Shown here piece by piece: positions 9,479-18,613 of a stretch of DNA of 34,176 bases (positions within the stretch are counted from its first letter, which is position 1; the number at the start of each line of letters is the position of its first letter). A model generated the notes under the pieces. That model made no database searches, was not told the DNA's origin, and saw nothing but the letters and a program-made list of their open reading frames with translations. Position numbers and translations under genes: made by a program. Source of the DNA: Bacteroidota bacterium (GTDB lineage: Bacteria > Bacteroidota > Bacteroidia > Bacteroidales > Prolixibacteraceae); the NCBI GenBank assembly GCA_023251435.1, contig JAHEYU010000064.1, positions 1 through 34,176 on the forward strand, in the 5' to 3' direction.

Positions 9479-9973
9479 TTATTTCAACTTCAGATCGTTT
9501 AAAAGATCTTTAACCAGTAATTCCTGTTCTTTTGGATTATCGAGTTGTTTTCTGATTACTTTTTCAGCAATCATTACAGACAATTCGGCGACCTGTTCCT
9601 TAATGTCGTTGATAGCAGCGGTTTTTTCGGCTAGTATTTGCTGACGCGCATATTCGATACCTTTCTGCGTTTCGGCATTTGCCTGAATTTTAGCTTCGGC
9701 AATAATTTTATCTTTTATTTCCCGGGCTTCTTTCAATATAATTTCTTTTTCTCGTCTGGCTTCGGCAATGATCTGATCGTTGCTGGCTTTCAGGCCGGCC
9801 ACTTCCTTTCGGGCTTTATCGGCTGAATTTAATGCCTCGGAAATCGATTTCTCACGATCTTTCAAGGCTTTCAGGATGGGTGCCCATGCAAACTTTTTCA
9901 TGATCCACAGAACGATCCCGAAAATGATTAGCATCCAAAATATTGTACCGTAATCCGGAGTTACAAATCCCAT
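9479..9973 (-). CDS. atpF: F-type ATP synthase b subunit
   Basis: The membrane-anchored peripheral stalk of FO, 164 residues. One transmembrane helix near the N-terminus (about residues 8-28, YGTIFWMLIIFGIVLWIMKKF) is followed by a long charged coiled-coil (KDREKSISEALNSADKARKEV...). The soluble part probably dimerises and binds the delta subunit. A 75-nt gap separates it from atpE upstream. Confidence 0.96.
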   Translation of the reverse strand: MGFVTPDYGTIFWMLIIFGIVLWIMKKFAWAPILKALKDREKSISEALNSADKARKEVAGLKASNDQIIAEARREKEIILKEAREIKDKIIAEAKIQANAETQKGIEYARQQILAEKTAAINDIKEQVAELSVMIAEKVIRKQLDNPKEQELLVKDLLNDLKLK

Positions 9974-10048
9974 AATAGTTGTGATTTTTGGTTAAATGAA
10001 GCCCCAACTCCCGGCAATCCCGGGAGCGGGCTACAAAACAAAAATTTT

Positions 10049-10309
<261 letters not shown>

Positions 10310-10325
10310 TTATAATAATTAATAA

Positions 10326-11414
10326 TTAATGATGCTCAGAAGTCGCCATCCCGAAATAAAGTGCCGATAGCAATGTAAATACATAAGCCTGAATAAAGGA
10401 AACCAAAATATCAAGCAAAACGATAAACACCGAAAATGCCACAGAAACAAATGAAACGCCCAGTCCAGCCTCAACTCCCATAAGGTCATTAAAAATGAAT
10501 ATAAGGCTTACAAAAACAGTCACAATCATGTGTCCGGCCATCATGTTCGCAAACAATCGGACCATTAGTACAAATGGTTTTGTAATTACTCCTGAAAGTT
10601 CTACGATCGGCATCAACGGAACCGGATACTTTAACCACCAAGGTACATCCGGATTGTATATTTCCTTCCAGTAATGTTTGTTTCCGCTAATACTTGTGAT
10701 GAAAAATGTAAATAAGGCCAATACCATCGTAACAGCAATATTACCTGTTACGTTTGTTCCAAAGGGAAATATCGGTATAAGGCCAAGAAGATTGTTGATG
10801 AGGATAAAAAAGAAAGCCGTTAACAAAAAGGGCATAAATTTCTCGAACTTCTTTTCGCCAATTGCCGGTTTAGCCACCTCGTCGCGAATAAACAAAATGA
10901 TCGGTTCAAACAAGTTCTGCAGCCCTGCCGGAGCTTTGTTGACACTCTTTGGGGCTGATTTGGCAATGTTCAGGAAAATAAAAAACAGCACAATTACACT
11001 TACAAATATTCCGGCAACAGTTTTGGTAATCGACAAGTCGATGGGCAAACCAACAACCTCGCCATTTTGATTAATTTCAACTATTTTTCCTTCGTTCTCT
11101 CCAACATGTTCAATTCTGAAACCGTTGTAAGCTTCGTGTCCGTGATGAAATTTGGATGACATGAAGAAATTCCATCCTTTGTTTGAGCTGTAAAGTATTA
11201 TAGGTAGGGGAATGCTGATATGTGTTTCACCAAAAGTAGCAATGTGCCATTCAAAAGCATCGGAAACGTGCGCGATCACATGTTTGCCAGCCTCAAAGCC
11301 TTCTGAATGAGAATTTGTAGTGTCTTTTTCGGTCACCCCGGCTGCCGAGACAAAACCTGCTCCGGTAAAAACGAATAAAATGAGAAAAAGTATAGGTCTT
11401 AATATTTGCATCAT
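10326..11414 (-). CDS. atpB: F-type ATP synthase a subunit
   Basis: The stator half-channel subunit of FO. I chose the start MMQILRPILFLILFVFTGAG (11414; 362 residues) over an upstream in-frame ATG at 11558, because the longer form would overlap the preceding gene and place 48 charged residues before an obvious signal sequence. After the signal comes a long periplasmic N-terminal domain (HVSDAFEWHIATFGETHISIPLPII), typical of Bacteroidota a subunits and absent in E. coli. The essential Arg is in FVLMVRLFANMMAGHM (Arg286 in this numbering). Five or more membrane helices follow the N-domain. It ends 22 nt before atpE. Confidence 0.95.
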   Translation of the reverse strand: MMQILRPILFLILFVFTGAGFVSAAGVTEKDTTNSHSEGFEAGKHVIAHVSDAFEWHIATFGETHISIPLPIILYSSNKGWNFFMSSKFHHGHEAYNGFRIEHVGENEGKIVEINQNGEVVGLPIDLSITKTVAGIFVSVIVLFFIFLNIAKSAPKSVNKAPAGLQNLFEPIILFIRDEVAKPAIGEKKFEKFMPFLLTAFFFILINNLLGLIPIFPFGTNVTGNIAVTMVLALFTFFITSISGNKHYWKEIYNPDVPWWLKYPVPLMPIVELSGVITKPFVLMVRLFANMMAGHMIVTVFVSLIFIFNDLMGVEAGLGVSFVSVAFSVFIVLLDILVSFIQAYVFTLLSALYFGMATSEHH

Positions 11415-11493
11415 TTTTTTTTCATTGTGTTCGGCGATCAACAAATTTAATTTTTTTAAGCGATTAAAAATAATCTTCTGCTTCGAAGCACAA

Positions 11494-11871
11494 TTATTTG
11501 TTAATCTGTCTGACAACTTTCGAAAACTCAACCACTTCAAAAGTAGTGTAAACGACATACAGCAACAAAAAATTCATCAAAAATATCTTCGCCTCATCTT
11601 TATTAATAACTGCATAAATTATAGCAACGGCCAGATAGAAAAACATCTTCATAAAACTCGTGGCCATGTACTGTGAGGTAAATCGCGCACTTGATTTACC
11701 GGCAATCCTTAACAAATAAGCATGTACAAGGTTTGTTACTACGAAAAAAAAGATGAGCAATACCGGTAGAATTATCAGGAAAAATTGCCTGAGTACGGTA
11801 GAATATGCAACTGCCCCCAGTGCGAAAACAATGATTGTCAGCAATGTAGATTTTACAATAAAGTTTTTCAT
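11494..11871 (-). CDS. Four-helix membrane protein of the ATP synthase operon (AtpI-like position)
   Basis: This 125-residue protein has about four hydrophobic segments (roughly residues 8-25, 29-48, 70-88 and 93-112) and a basic loop between the middle pair (RIAGKSSARFTSQ). It sits between atpZ and atpB, where other phyla encode AtpI, a c-ring assembly helper. Topology and position suggest the same role, but I do not see a diagnostic AtpI motif, so this is inferred from context. Confidence 0.7.
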   Translation of the reverse strand: MKNFIVKSTLLTIIVFALGAVAYSTVLRQFFLIILPVLLIFFFVVTNLVHAYLLRIAGKSSARFTSQYMATSFMKMFFYLAVAIIYAVINKDEAKIFLMNFLLLYVVYTTFEVVEFSKVVRQINK

Positions 11872-11927
11872 GCGAAAAATGACGTGAATTTATTTTTTTC
11901 TTGAGGTCGTTTTAATTTTGAAAGAAA

Positions 11928-12143
11928 CTACAAAAACTTCCGGATTGCATGATAAATAGCCCCTGCTACCGATAATACCATTAATGCAAGCGTAAAAGCG
12001 GGAAAGTCAAGTTCAAGCCATTTATCTATTTTCATTCCTATCCATACCCCGACTCCCATGATTACAACCATTTCGATAGCCAGACTTGAATACCGGATAA
12101 AATCATCAATTTGCTTCTTCGGTTTCTGAAAATTCTTATTCAT
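11928..12143 (-). CDS. atpZ: AtpZ/AtpI family protein
   Basis: This 71-residue protein has two membrane helices: LAIEMVVIMGVGVWIGMKIDKWL and FPAFTLALMVLSVAGAIYHAI. The 'G..G...D' pattern around GVWIGMKIDKWL is typical of AtpZ, which sits at the head of many atp operons and is linked to c-ring assembly or Mg/Ca transport. I chose ATG 12143 (MNKNFQKPKKQIDDF) over the upstream codon at 12236, because the longer version is just the bactofilin frame read out of register. The chosen start overlaps the bactofilin stop by 8 bp, which implies translational coupling. Confidence 0.85.
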   Translation of the reverse strand: MNKNFQKPKKQIDDFIRYSSLAIEMVVIMGVGVWIGMKIDKWLELDFPAFTLALMVLSVAGAIYHAIRKFL

Positions 12144-12498
12144 TGGTGGAGGATTCATCTCCCATCGTGCATGTTCCGGCAAAGAAAGCTCCGGGTTCGA
12201 TCGACAATTTGCCGGTAACCAGATCGCCCGAAACATGTGAAGTGGCTTTTAATGAAAGTAACTCCTGAATAAATAATTTACCCAGTTGGGTTCCTGCAAT
12301 TTCGCAGCTTCTGCACCGTATTTCTCCGACCAGTTTCCCCGAAGCGCCAATCACTAATCTGCCTTTTGTTTCCAGATTACCAAATAATTCGCCGTCAATT
12401 CGGATATCTCCGTCAGAAATAAGATCACCTGTAATTTTTGTTCCTTTGGCAATCAGATTAATTACCTGCGGATTAATTTCATTAATTTCTTTTGCCAT
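12136..12498 (-). CDS. Bactofilin (polymer-forming cytoskeletal protein)
   Basis: This 120-residue protein is one right-handed beta-helix domain of the bactofilin/DUF583 type. Short repeats run along it (GTKITGDLISDGDIRIDGELFGNLETKGRLVIGASGKLVGEIRCRSCEIAG), with glycine at the turns, and short disordered tails flank it. Bactofilins polymerise without nucleotides and scaffold envelope or cell-shape proteins. It heads the ATP synthase transcript, directly coupled to atpZ by an 8-bp overlap. A Bacteroidota -7 box lies at 12527-12534. Confidence 0.9.
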   Translation of the reverse strand: MAKEINEINPQVINLIAKGTKITGDLISDGDIRIDGELFGNLETKGRLVIGASGKLVGEIRCRSCEIAGTQLGKLFIQELLSLKATSHVSGDLVTGKLSIEPGAFFAGTCTMGDESSTNE

Positions 12499-12526
12499 CG
12501 CTTTTCGGTTTTTTTTGAAAGGACTT

Positions 12527-12534
12527 CAAATATA
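12527..12534 (-). promoter_or_regulatory. Candidate promoter (-7 box) for the bactofilin-atp operon
   Basis: The minus strand reads TATATTTG, an exact TAnnTTTG match, 28 nt upstream of the bactofilin ATG. No clear TTTG is found at -33. Position and perfect core support it as the start of the nine-gene transcript. Confidence 0.55.
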
Positions 12535-12590
12535 GTAAAGCTTGATGAAGGTATCAGCTTTGTTCCTGCAAAATTTATTTGCAGGTGGGC

Positions 12591-12622
12591 AAAAAAAACG
12601 TGCCACCTGAAAGGAGACACGT
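12591..12622 (-). terminator. Intrinsic terminator after the maoC-like gene
   Basis: On the minus strand an 11-position stem (ACGTGTCTCCT with AGGTGGCACGT; one T-T mismatch, one wobble; 12598-12622) closes a 3-nt loop and runs into eight T (12591-12598). It separates fabH-maoC from the bactofilin-atp operon. Confidence 0.9.
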
Positions 12623-12649
12623 CTGTTAAAATATATTTTTGAATCTCTT

Positions 12650-13117
12650 CTACTGAATAAAATGGTACAGAAAAGTGGCAGTACCTTCAAATGCAGGCTT
12701 TTTGTTTCCTTCAATTTCCATCTGCACATCGAGTTGAACTTTCGAAATACCGCGGAGATTTGAAATTGAGCGAAGTTTGACATGGGTTCTGATTCTGCTG
12801 TTTACCAAAACCGGCTGATTAAATTTGAAAGAATCAATTCCATAATTAACCAGCATCTTTGTGTTTTCAACCTGAATTATTTCGTCCCACATGTGTGCCA
12901 GCAACGATAATGTAAGATAACCGTGTGCGATGGTGCTTCCAAATGCCCCTTCCCTTTTGGCTCTTTCCTCATCAACATGAATCCACTGATGATCGAAAGT
13001 CGCATCTGCAAATTTGTTGATCTGATCCTGGGTGATAGTCATAAATTCTGAAACTCCCAGTTTCATTCCAACATGCTTCTCAAACTCTTCGTGACTTCTA
13101 ATTATCAATTTTCCCAT
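12650..13117 (-). CDS. MaoC-like (R)-specific enoyl hydratase family protein
   Basis: This 155-residue single hot-dog domain has the hydratase signature FADATFDHQWIHVD, where Asp42 and His47 are the expected catalytic pair. It is followed by AFGSTIAHGYLTLSLL, the conserved 'G..IAHG' helix. Such proteins hydrate trans-2-enoyl-CoA (or ACP). It ends in FEGTATFLYHF, as in NodN-like members. It follows fabH by 36 nt, so a fatty-acid-related role is plausible, but the substrate cannot be read from sequence. Confidence 0.88.
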   Translation of the reverse strand: MGKLIIRSHEEFEKHVGMKLGVSEFMTITQDQINKFADATFDHQWIHVDEERAKREGAFGSTIAHGYLTLSLLAHMWDEIIQVENTKMLVNYGIDSFKFNQPVLVNSRIRTHVKLRSISNLRGISKVQLDVQMEIEGNKKPAFEGTATFLYHFIQ

Positions 13118-13153
13118 GGTTCGAATAATTAAATTAGGTTTTGCGCTATTTTA

Positions 13154-14152
13154 TTACTTCGGATCGTAAGCCCATTTCAGGTAAACTGTTCCCCAGGTAA
13201 AGCCTGCTCCGAAAGCAACCAGAATAATACTGTCACCTTTTTTCAATTGACTTTCATAATCGTACAAACACAGTGGAATGGTTGCTGCAGTTGTATTTCC
13301 GTATTTCTGAATGTTAACCATTACCTGTTCCTTGTTAATTCCCATTCGGCGACCAACAGCATCAATAATTCTCATATTTGCCTGATGTGGAACAAACCAG
13401 TTGATATCGTCGCCGGTTAGCTGATGTCTCTCCATCATTTCGACCGCGACATCGGCCATGCTTGAAACAGCCATTTTGAAAACCGTTTGACCTTCCTGAT
13501 ATACAAAATGTTCGTCGTTGTCGATGGTCTCGTACGATGCCGGTCTTAACGAACCGCCACTTTTAATCTGAAGGTATTGTGCTCCTGAACCATCAACGCG
13601 GTTGATATGATCAATCACGCCAAGATCTTCGGTGGTAGGTTCAAGCAAAACAGCTCCGGCACCATCGCCAAAAAGCGGACAGGTTGCCCGATCCTTATAA
13701 TTAGTTATCGACGACATCATATCGGCCCCCAGAACTATTACTTTTTTATACTGCCCGCTTTCAACAAATTTTGCCCCTGTTGTTAAGGCATATACAAATC
13801 CGGAGCAAGCTGCAGTAAGGTCAAAACTCCACGCATTAACCAGTCCGGCTTTGTGATTAATGATATTTGCAGTTGCAGGAAGTGGACTATCGGGTGTTAT
13901 GGTAGCACATATCAATAAATCAATTTCTTCAGGTTTTGTGCCTGTTTTTTCAAGAAGCTCCTTAATTGCAGCCACCCCCATATCAGAAGTTGCCATACCT
14001 TCTTCTTTCAAAATGCGGCGTTCCTTAATGCCGATACGCTGCATGATCCATTCATCGGAAGTCTCAACCAGTTGGCTAATCTCTTCGTTTGTCAAACGAT
14101 ACTCTGGAAGAAATGCTCCAATGCCGGTTATTGCAGCACGAATTTTATTCAT
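13154..14152 (-). CDS. fabH: 3-oxoacyl-[ACP] synthase III
   Basis: Condenses an acyl-CoA primer with malonyl-ACP to start fatty acid synthesis. The start [20 protein letters not shown] (332 residues) was chosen over an ATG 60 nt upstream, because the family begins at this strand and the extra residues look non-coding. The catalytic triad is visible: Cys116 in [11 protein letters not shown], His256 in [11 protein letters not shown] and Asn286 in [11 protein letters not shown]. The usual 'DEWI..R.GI..R' lies near the N-terminus. A terminator at 14359-14389 separates it from rpmF, so it probably has its own promoter in 14153-14358. plsX, often next to fabH elsewhere, is absent here. Confidence 0.97.
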   Translation of the reverse strand: MNKIRAAITGIGAFLPEYRLTNEEISQLVETSDEWIMQRIGIKERRILKEEGMATSDMGVAAIKELLEKTGTKPEEIDLLICATITPDSPLPATANIINHKAGLVNAWSFDLTAACSGFVYALTTGAKFVESGQYKKVIVLGADMMSSITNYKDRATCPLFGDGAGAVLLEPTTEDLGVIDHINRVDGSGAQYLQIKSGGSLRPASYETIDNDEHFVYQEGQTVFKMAVSSMADVAVEMMERHQLTGDDINWFVPHQANMRIIDAVGRRMGINKEQVMVNIQKYGNTTAATIPLCLYDYESQLKKGDSIILVAFGAGFTWGTVYLKWAYDPK

Positions 14153-14358
14153 ATCAAAAACGTTTAAATCAAATTCATCATGATAAACCTCCGAAATGTT
14201 GAGGAAAATCAAAAAAACTAAACTATAAATCTGGAAAATAAAATGGGGCGCAAGATAGGACGAAAAATTCGAAAAGCAAAGTAAAATCAGGCAAATATTC
14301 GCCTAACTCCTTTTGAAACAATTAATTAAACTGTTCGAATATTAAACGGGAGTGGAAT

Positions 14359-14389
14359 AAAAAAGTCAGAAGAACAGAGTTCTTCTGAC
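14359..14389 (-). terminator. Intrinsic terminator after rpmF
   Basis: A perfect 11-bp stem, GTCAGAAGAAC (14365-14375) with GTTCTTCTGAC (14379-14389), closes a 3-nt loop. It reads into six T on the minus strand (14359-14364), 17 nt past the rpmF stop. Confidence 0.93.
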
Positions 14390-14405
14390 CATAATGGGGT
14401 AGTTA

Positions 14406-14591
14406 TTAAACTGTAACGTCTTTTTCGATTGCTAACTTACCTCTGTAATATCCACATTCAGGACAAACAGTATGATATTTTACAGTGGTACCACAATTAG
14501 AACAAGCAGCCAGTGTTGCTGGTGTAGCTTTGTAATGTGTTCTTCTCTTGTCTCTGCGGGCTTTCGAAACCCTGTGTTTTGGATGTGCCAT
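14406..14591 (-). CDS. rpmF: 50S ribosomal protein L32
   Basis: This 61-residue ribosomal protein opens MAHPKHRVSKARRDKRRTHY, the L32 signature. It retains the full zinc ribbon, Cys30-x2-Cys33 and Cys43-x2-Cys46, so it is the zinc-binding form rather than a Cys-free paralogue. It lies 12 nt after the DUF177 gene, the near-universal yceD-rpmF pair. Confidence 0.98.
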   Translation of the reverse strand: MAHPKHRVSKARRDKRRTHYKATPATLAACSNCGTTVKYHTVCPECGYYRGKLAIEKDVTV

Positions 14592-14603
14592 CTTAACTTA
14601 TCT

Positions 14604-15131
14604 TTATTCGTTATCTAATAATTTTTTTAAATCATTCCAGGCGGGGTTGCTTTTATCTTCCTCCCTGATTATGTATTTGCTCAACTTTTCGATCATTTCC
14701 GGATCACAACTGGTATTTCCGTTCTCATCATCAGGATGAACTTTTTTGATCGGAATAGCCAAACATATAAACTCATAAATCAACTGAGCAACGTTCAGTT
14801 GATAATCGTTTGTACTTACCCATATTAGGTCGTCGCCATCAGCAAACTCTTTTTCGCCAAAACGAACAAAAATCCGCTCTTTACTTTCAATTGGCTGGTC
14901 ATACATTTCAAGGCACCGATCGCATTGAACCTGAACAGTTCCTTTCAGATCGAACCAGAAAATCATGAGCGCACTCTGTTTTTCAAGGGTCAGAGAAACA
15001 TTCACTTTACCTTGATCGACAACACTTCCGTCAAATTCTGCAAAGAATTTGCCATCTATTTCGTAATCAAAAACGTGCTTCCCCAGGGAAAGCCCTTTGA
15101 ATGCAATGTTAAAGTGTGATCGTATGCTCAT
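14604..15131 (-). CDS. DUF177/YceD family protein
   Basis: This 175-residue protein carries the family core VQCDRCLEMYDQPIE (CxxC) in the middle. Then come the acidic segment GEKEFADGDDLIW and the conserved C-terminal half NVAQLIYEFICLAIPIKKVHPDD. YceD-family proteins are linked to ribosome biogenesis (23S rRNA processing or accumulation) and nearly always precede rpmF, as here with a 12-nt gap. A perfect -7 box at 15150-15157 lies about 19 nt upstream. Confidence 0.9.
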   Translation of the reverse strand: MSIRSHFNIAFKGLSLGKHVFDYEIDGKFFAEFDGSVVDQGKVNVSLTLEKQSALMIFWFDLKGTVQVQCDRCLEMYDQPIESKERIFVRFGEKEFADGDDLIWVSTNDYQLNVAQLIYEFICLAIPIKKVHPDDENGNTSCDPEMIEKLSKYIIREEDKSNPAWNDLKKLLDNE

Positions 15132-15149
15132 TGCCTAAAAAAAGTTTTG

Positions 15150-15157
15150 CAAAAGTA
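15150..15157 (-). promoter_or_regulatory. Candidate promoter (-7 box) for the DUF177-rpmF unit
   Basis: The minus strand reads TACTTTTG, an exact TAnnTTTG match, 18 nt upstream of the ATG. The -33 region is T-rich but has no clear TTTG at the right distance. Confidence 0.5.
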
Positions 15158-15212
15158 TAAAAAATAAGCAAACACGAAAAATATATCGATTTTTTTAACA
15201 TCGATTGGTCCT

Positions 15213-15242
15213 AAAAAGAATTATTACCTGTAAATAATTCTT
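15213..15242 (-). terminator. Probable terminator after the sensor kinase
   Basis: A perfect but AT-rich 10-bp stem, AAGAATTATT (15216-15225) with AATAATTCTT (15233-15242), closes a 7-nt loop and is followed by T residues on the minus strand. It lies about 40 nt past the kinase stop. Its low GC content lowers confidence. Confidence 0.6.
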
Positions 15243-15279
15243 TGTCAATAAATTAAACAGAAACCAAATTGTTAATAAG

Positions 15280-16434
15280 TTATCCTTTCTGAAGGATAAT
15301 CCGGAAGGTGGTTCCTTTATTGATTTCAGATTGTTTCAGAAATATTTTTCCTTTATGATAATTTTCAACAATACGCTTGGCCAAAGAAAGGCCAAGCCCC
15401 CACCCTCTTTTCTTGGTGGTAAACCCCGGCTGAAAAACCGATTTATAATAACTTTTTGAAATCCCCTTACCGGTATCTGCCACATCAATCACAATTTGTT
15501 CGCTTTTTTCGACGATTGAAATCTGTATGGTTCCACTGTTATTCATCGCATCGATGGCATTTTTACAAAGATTTTCGATCACCCAGCTAAAAAGAGAGGC
15601 GTTCAAAGGAGCTTCAATTGTTTTCTTTTCGTCGAAATCGAGAATGTATTTCACTTTTCCTGAAGAACGTGTTCGAAGGTATTCAACAGTCGATCGCACT
15701 GCATCGGCCACATCTGTAAGAATTAATTCCGGAATCGATCCTATTTTAGAAAATCGTTCGGTAATCTTCTGAAGCCGCTGGGTATCTTTCTCAAATTCCT
15801 GAATCAGATTTTCATCAATGTTCTGCATTTTAAGCAATTCGACCCAGGCCATTAGCGACGAAATGGGTGTTCCAAGCTGATGGGCAGTTTCTTTTGACAT
15901 TCCGACCCAAACCTGATTTTGTTCTGCATTTCGCGAAGAATTGAAGGCAAGGTAGGCAACCAGAATGAACAAAAAGATAACTGCAAATTGAACTATAGGA
16001 TAAAACTTTAGATTTTCGAGCAAAACCGAACTGCGATAATACAAATATTGTTTTTCAGTTCCGGTATCAACAATGATGGGTTCATTCTCCGATTTCATTT
16101 TTTGCAGTTCGCGCTGCAAAACCTGCACTTTACGATCGGGTGTGTATTCAATATTCTTATCAGTAATAATTATGCCTAAACTATCGAGCAGTAAAATCGG
16201 GATCGTGGTGTTTCGTTCCAGAATCGACAGCATGAAATTAAAGTCTTCACCCGACGTAATGTCATCATTTACAAGGCGCTTTGTAGCTCCGGCCCACAAT
16301 TCTACATTTTTACGTTCTTCAATGGCCATCTTTTTAACCAGCCAGTTGGTATATAAAAATGAGCCGAGGCCAATTACCACGGCCAAAAACAACAGAAGAA
16401 TCTTCCAGCGACGTTTCTTTGAGTAGAATTCCAA
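15280..16434 (-). CDS. Orphan membrane sensor histidine kinase
   Basis: This 384-residue kinase has a membrane helix at about 11-31, a periplasmic sensor region of some 110 residues, and a second helix at about 145-164. The H-box is unusual: His185 lies in TAHQLGTPISSLMAW, with HQLGTP in place of the common HELRTP, a variant often seen in Bacteroidota. The ATPase domain shows the N-box (WVIENLCKNAIDAM), G1 (DVADTGKGIS) and G2 (GWGLGLSLAKRIVE). No HAMP or receiver domain is evident and no response regulator is adjacent. It starts 63 nt after the dxs stop on the same strand and could be read through from dxs. Confidence 0.9.
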   Translation of the reverse strand: MEFYSKKRRWKILLLFLAVVIGLGSFLYTNWLVKKMAIEERKNVELWAGATKRLVNDDITSGEDFNFMLSILERNTTIPILLLDSLGIIITDKNIEYTPDRKVQVLQRELQKMKSENEPIIVDTGTEKQYLYYRSSVLLENLKFYPIVQFAVIFLFILVAYLAFNSSRNAEQNQVWVGMSKETAHQLGTPISSLMAWVELLKMQNIDENLIQEFEKDTQRLQKITERFSKIGSIPELILTDVADAVRSTVEYLRTRSSGKVKYILDFDEKKTIEAPLNASLFSWVIENLCKNAIDAMNNSGTIQISIVEKSEQIVIDVADTGKGISKSYYKSVFQPGFTTKKRGWGLGLSLAKRIVENYHKGKIFLKQSEINKGTTFRIILQKG

Positions 16435-16497
16435 AATGAGAATATTTATTATTTATGCAAAATGAACGGTCAAACGTCAAAAAAAGTATTTTTCAAT

Positions 16498-18408
16498 TTA
16501 ATACTTCAGCATAAACGATTTAGCTGCCAGATAAATACCTTGCTGGTCGAGACCATATTCACGATGCAGCTCTTCGGGCGTTCCATGATCGACAAATACA
16601 TCGGGAATACCGATCCGCTTTACATTCACAGAATACCCGTGATCGGCCATAAATTCCAGAATCGCGCTTCCAAAACCGCCCTGCAAAACACCTTCTTCGA
16701 TTGTAATTACGTGTTTGAAATTCCGGAAAACATGATGCAATGTTTCTTCGTCAAGAGGTTTTACAAACCGCATGTCGTAATGAGCTGCCATAATTCCGTC
16801 TTTCTGGAGCATTTTAACTGCCCTGCCTGTCTGAATACCAACAGTACCAATAGTTAAAATTGCCATGTCTGTTCCGTCGGAAAGTTGCCTGCTACGACCA
16901 ATCGGAATGGCTGTCATGGGTTGGCGCCAGTCGATAACGCAACCACAACCACGCGGGTAACGAATAGAGAATGGCCCGTGATTTTCATTTTGGGAGGTAA
17001 ACATCATATTTCGCAATTCGAGCTCGTCCATCGGGGCCGAAACAATCATGTTTGGAATAGAGCGCATGTATGCCAAATCAAACACTCCATGATGCGTTGC
17101 GCCATCAGCCCCAACCAAACCACCACGATCAAGACAAAAAACAACCTGCAGGTTTTGAATAGCTACGTCATGAATTATCTGATCATAAGCTCTTTGCATA
17201 AATGTTGAATAGATATTGCAAAACGGGAGCATTCCCTGAATAGCTAATCCGGCAGCAAAAGTAACTGCATGTTGCTCGGCTATCCCCACATCAAAAGTAC
17301 GATGCGGCATTTTCTCCATCATCAGATTAAGTGAGCATCCCGTAGTCATTGCAGGTGTAATCCCAACAATCCGCGGGTTCATCTCAGCAAGCTCAATAAT
17401 GGTTTGTCCAAATACGTTCTGAAATTTCGGGGGTTTATTTACAGCACACTCACAATCAAGAAGTTCTCCGGTTATTTTGTCAAATTTGCCGGGCGAATGA
17501 TATTCGGTTTGGTGAAGTTCGGCCAATTTGAACCCTTTACCCTTTCTGGTTATTACGTGTAAAAGTTTAGGCCCCGGAATGTTTCTTAAGCTTTCGAGAA
17601 CTTCTGCAAGATAAACCACATCGTGTCCGTCAACAGGTCCGAAATAGCGAAAGCCAAGTCCTTCAAATAAATTTGACTGTTTAAGCAACATGGTTTTAAT
17701 CGCATTCTCTGTTTTCTGAACCAACCGCCGTGCCTTGGGACCGAATCCGTTTAATTTTCCCAATCCGTTCCAAACATTGCTTTTAAGTCTGTTGTAAGCC
17801 TGCGATTTCGATATATCTAGCAAATAGTTGCTCATTCCACCCACCACCGGGTCGATTGACATGTTGTTGTCGTTGAGGATAACCAACAGATCAGATTTGT
17901 TGACAGCTGCATTGTTCAGGCCTTCGAAAGCCATCCCGCCAGTCATTGCACCATCGCCGATGACAGCTACAATTTTTCGGTCATTTTCATTTTTGAGGCT
18001 CGAAGCTACAGCCATGCCGAGGGCTGCAGAAATTGAAGTGCTCGAATGCCCCACGCCAAAAGTATCGTAAATACTCTCCGACGGTTTTGGAAACCCGCTG
18101 ATTCCTTTATTCTTTCTGTTTGTGTGAAAAACGTCTTTTCGTCCGGTAAGAATTTTGTGGCCATAAGCCTGATGCCCCACATCCCATACAAGCAGGTCGT
18201 GCGGAGTTTTATAAACATAGTGTAAAGCAACGGTCAGCTCAACAACTCCAAGGCTGGCGCCAAAATGGCCAGGATTGGTTGAAACCGCATCAATAATATA
18301 ATTTCGAAGTTCGTCGCAGACTTCCGGCAACTGTTCTACCTTTAACTTTCTCAGTTCTGAAGGATCGTTTATATGATCCAGCAAACTTTCTGTTTTCTCA
18401 ACCATCAA
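16498..18408 (-). CDS. dxs: 1-deoxy-D-xylulose-5-phosphate synthase
   Basis: First enzyme of the MEP isoprenoid pathway: it condenses pyruvate and glyceraldehyde-3-phosphate using thiamine diphosphate. At 636 residues it is full length. Visible motifs are LVWDVGHQAYGHKILTGR near the N-terminus, the ThDP-binding GDGAMTGGMAFEGLNNA...NDN, the transketolase-type DVGIAEQHAVTFAAGLA with the catalytic Glu, and DRGGLVGADGATHHGVFD. Two adjacent ATG codons (18408 and 18405) can serve as start. A perfect TAnnTTTG box lies at 18425-18432. Confidence 0.98.
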   Translation of the reverse strand: MMVEKTESLLDHINDPSELRKLKVEQLPEVCDELRNYIIDAVSTNPGHFGASLGVVELTVALHYVYKTPHDLLVWDVGHQAYGHKILTGRKDVFHTNRKNKGISGFPKPSESIYDTFGVGHSSTSISAALGMAVASSLKNENDRKIVAVIGDGAMTGGMAFEGLNNAAVNKSDLLVILNDNNMSIDPVVGGMSNYLLDISKSQAYNRLKSNVWNGLGKLNGFGPKARRLVQKTENAIKTMLLKQSNLFEGLGFRYFGPVDGHDVVYLAEVLESLRNIPGPKLLHVITRKGKGFKLAELHQTEYHSPGKFDKITGELLDCECAVNKPPKFQNVFGQTIIELAEMNPRIVGITPAMTTGCSLNLMMEKMPHRTFDVGIAEQHAVTFAAGLAIQGMLPFCNIYSTFMQRAYDQIIHDVAIQNLQVVFCLDRGGLVGADGATHHGVFDLAYMRSIPNMIVSAPMDELELRNMMFTSQNENHGPFSIRYPRGCGCVIDWRQPMTAIPIGRSRQLSDGTDMAILTIGTVGIQTGRAVKMLQKDGIMAAHYDMRFVKPLDEETLHHVFRNFKHVITIEEGVLQGGFGSAILEFMADHGYSVNVKRIGIPDVFVDHGTPEELHREYGLDQQGIYLAAKSFMLKY

Positions 18409-18424
18409 CTATCAATTTTGAATT

Positions 18425-18432
18425 CAAATATA
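18425..18432 (-). promoter_or_regulatory. Candidate promoter (-7 box) for dxs
   Basis: The minus strand reads TATATTTG, an exact TAnnTTTG match, 16 nt upstream of the dxs start, so the 5' leader would be very short. No TTTG is visible at the expected -33 distance. Confidence 0.5.
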
Positions 18433-18562
18433 CAACTTATGACCAGTAAAAAGCACGATGTCAAAAGTTGAAAGATTTTTTAAACATATTTCCTGAAATA
18501 CAGAGAAACCCAAATCTTTGGCCATTCAAACTTTCACTTCAAGAAAGGCAACCAATCATTTA

Positions 18563-18593
18563 TTGGCAAAGTTTCTGCAAAGTTCTATATTTA
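18563..18593 (+). promoter_or_regulatory. Weak candidate promoter for the OmpA-like lipoprotein
   Basis: TATATTTA (18586-18593) matches TAnnTTTG at 5 of the 6 fixed positions. TTGG (18563-18566) stands 19 nt upstream as a poor -33 box. The ATG at 18614 follows 20 nt later, which fits the short leaders seen elsewhere in the window. Confidence 0.33.
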
Positions 18594-18613
18594 CCCGACT
18601 AAAAACACGAGCC

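Noticed and set aside
11415-11558. Longer atpB with 48 extra N-terminal residues
   Set aside because: It overlaps the upstream membrane-protein gene and would bury the signal sequence behind charged residues.
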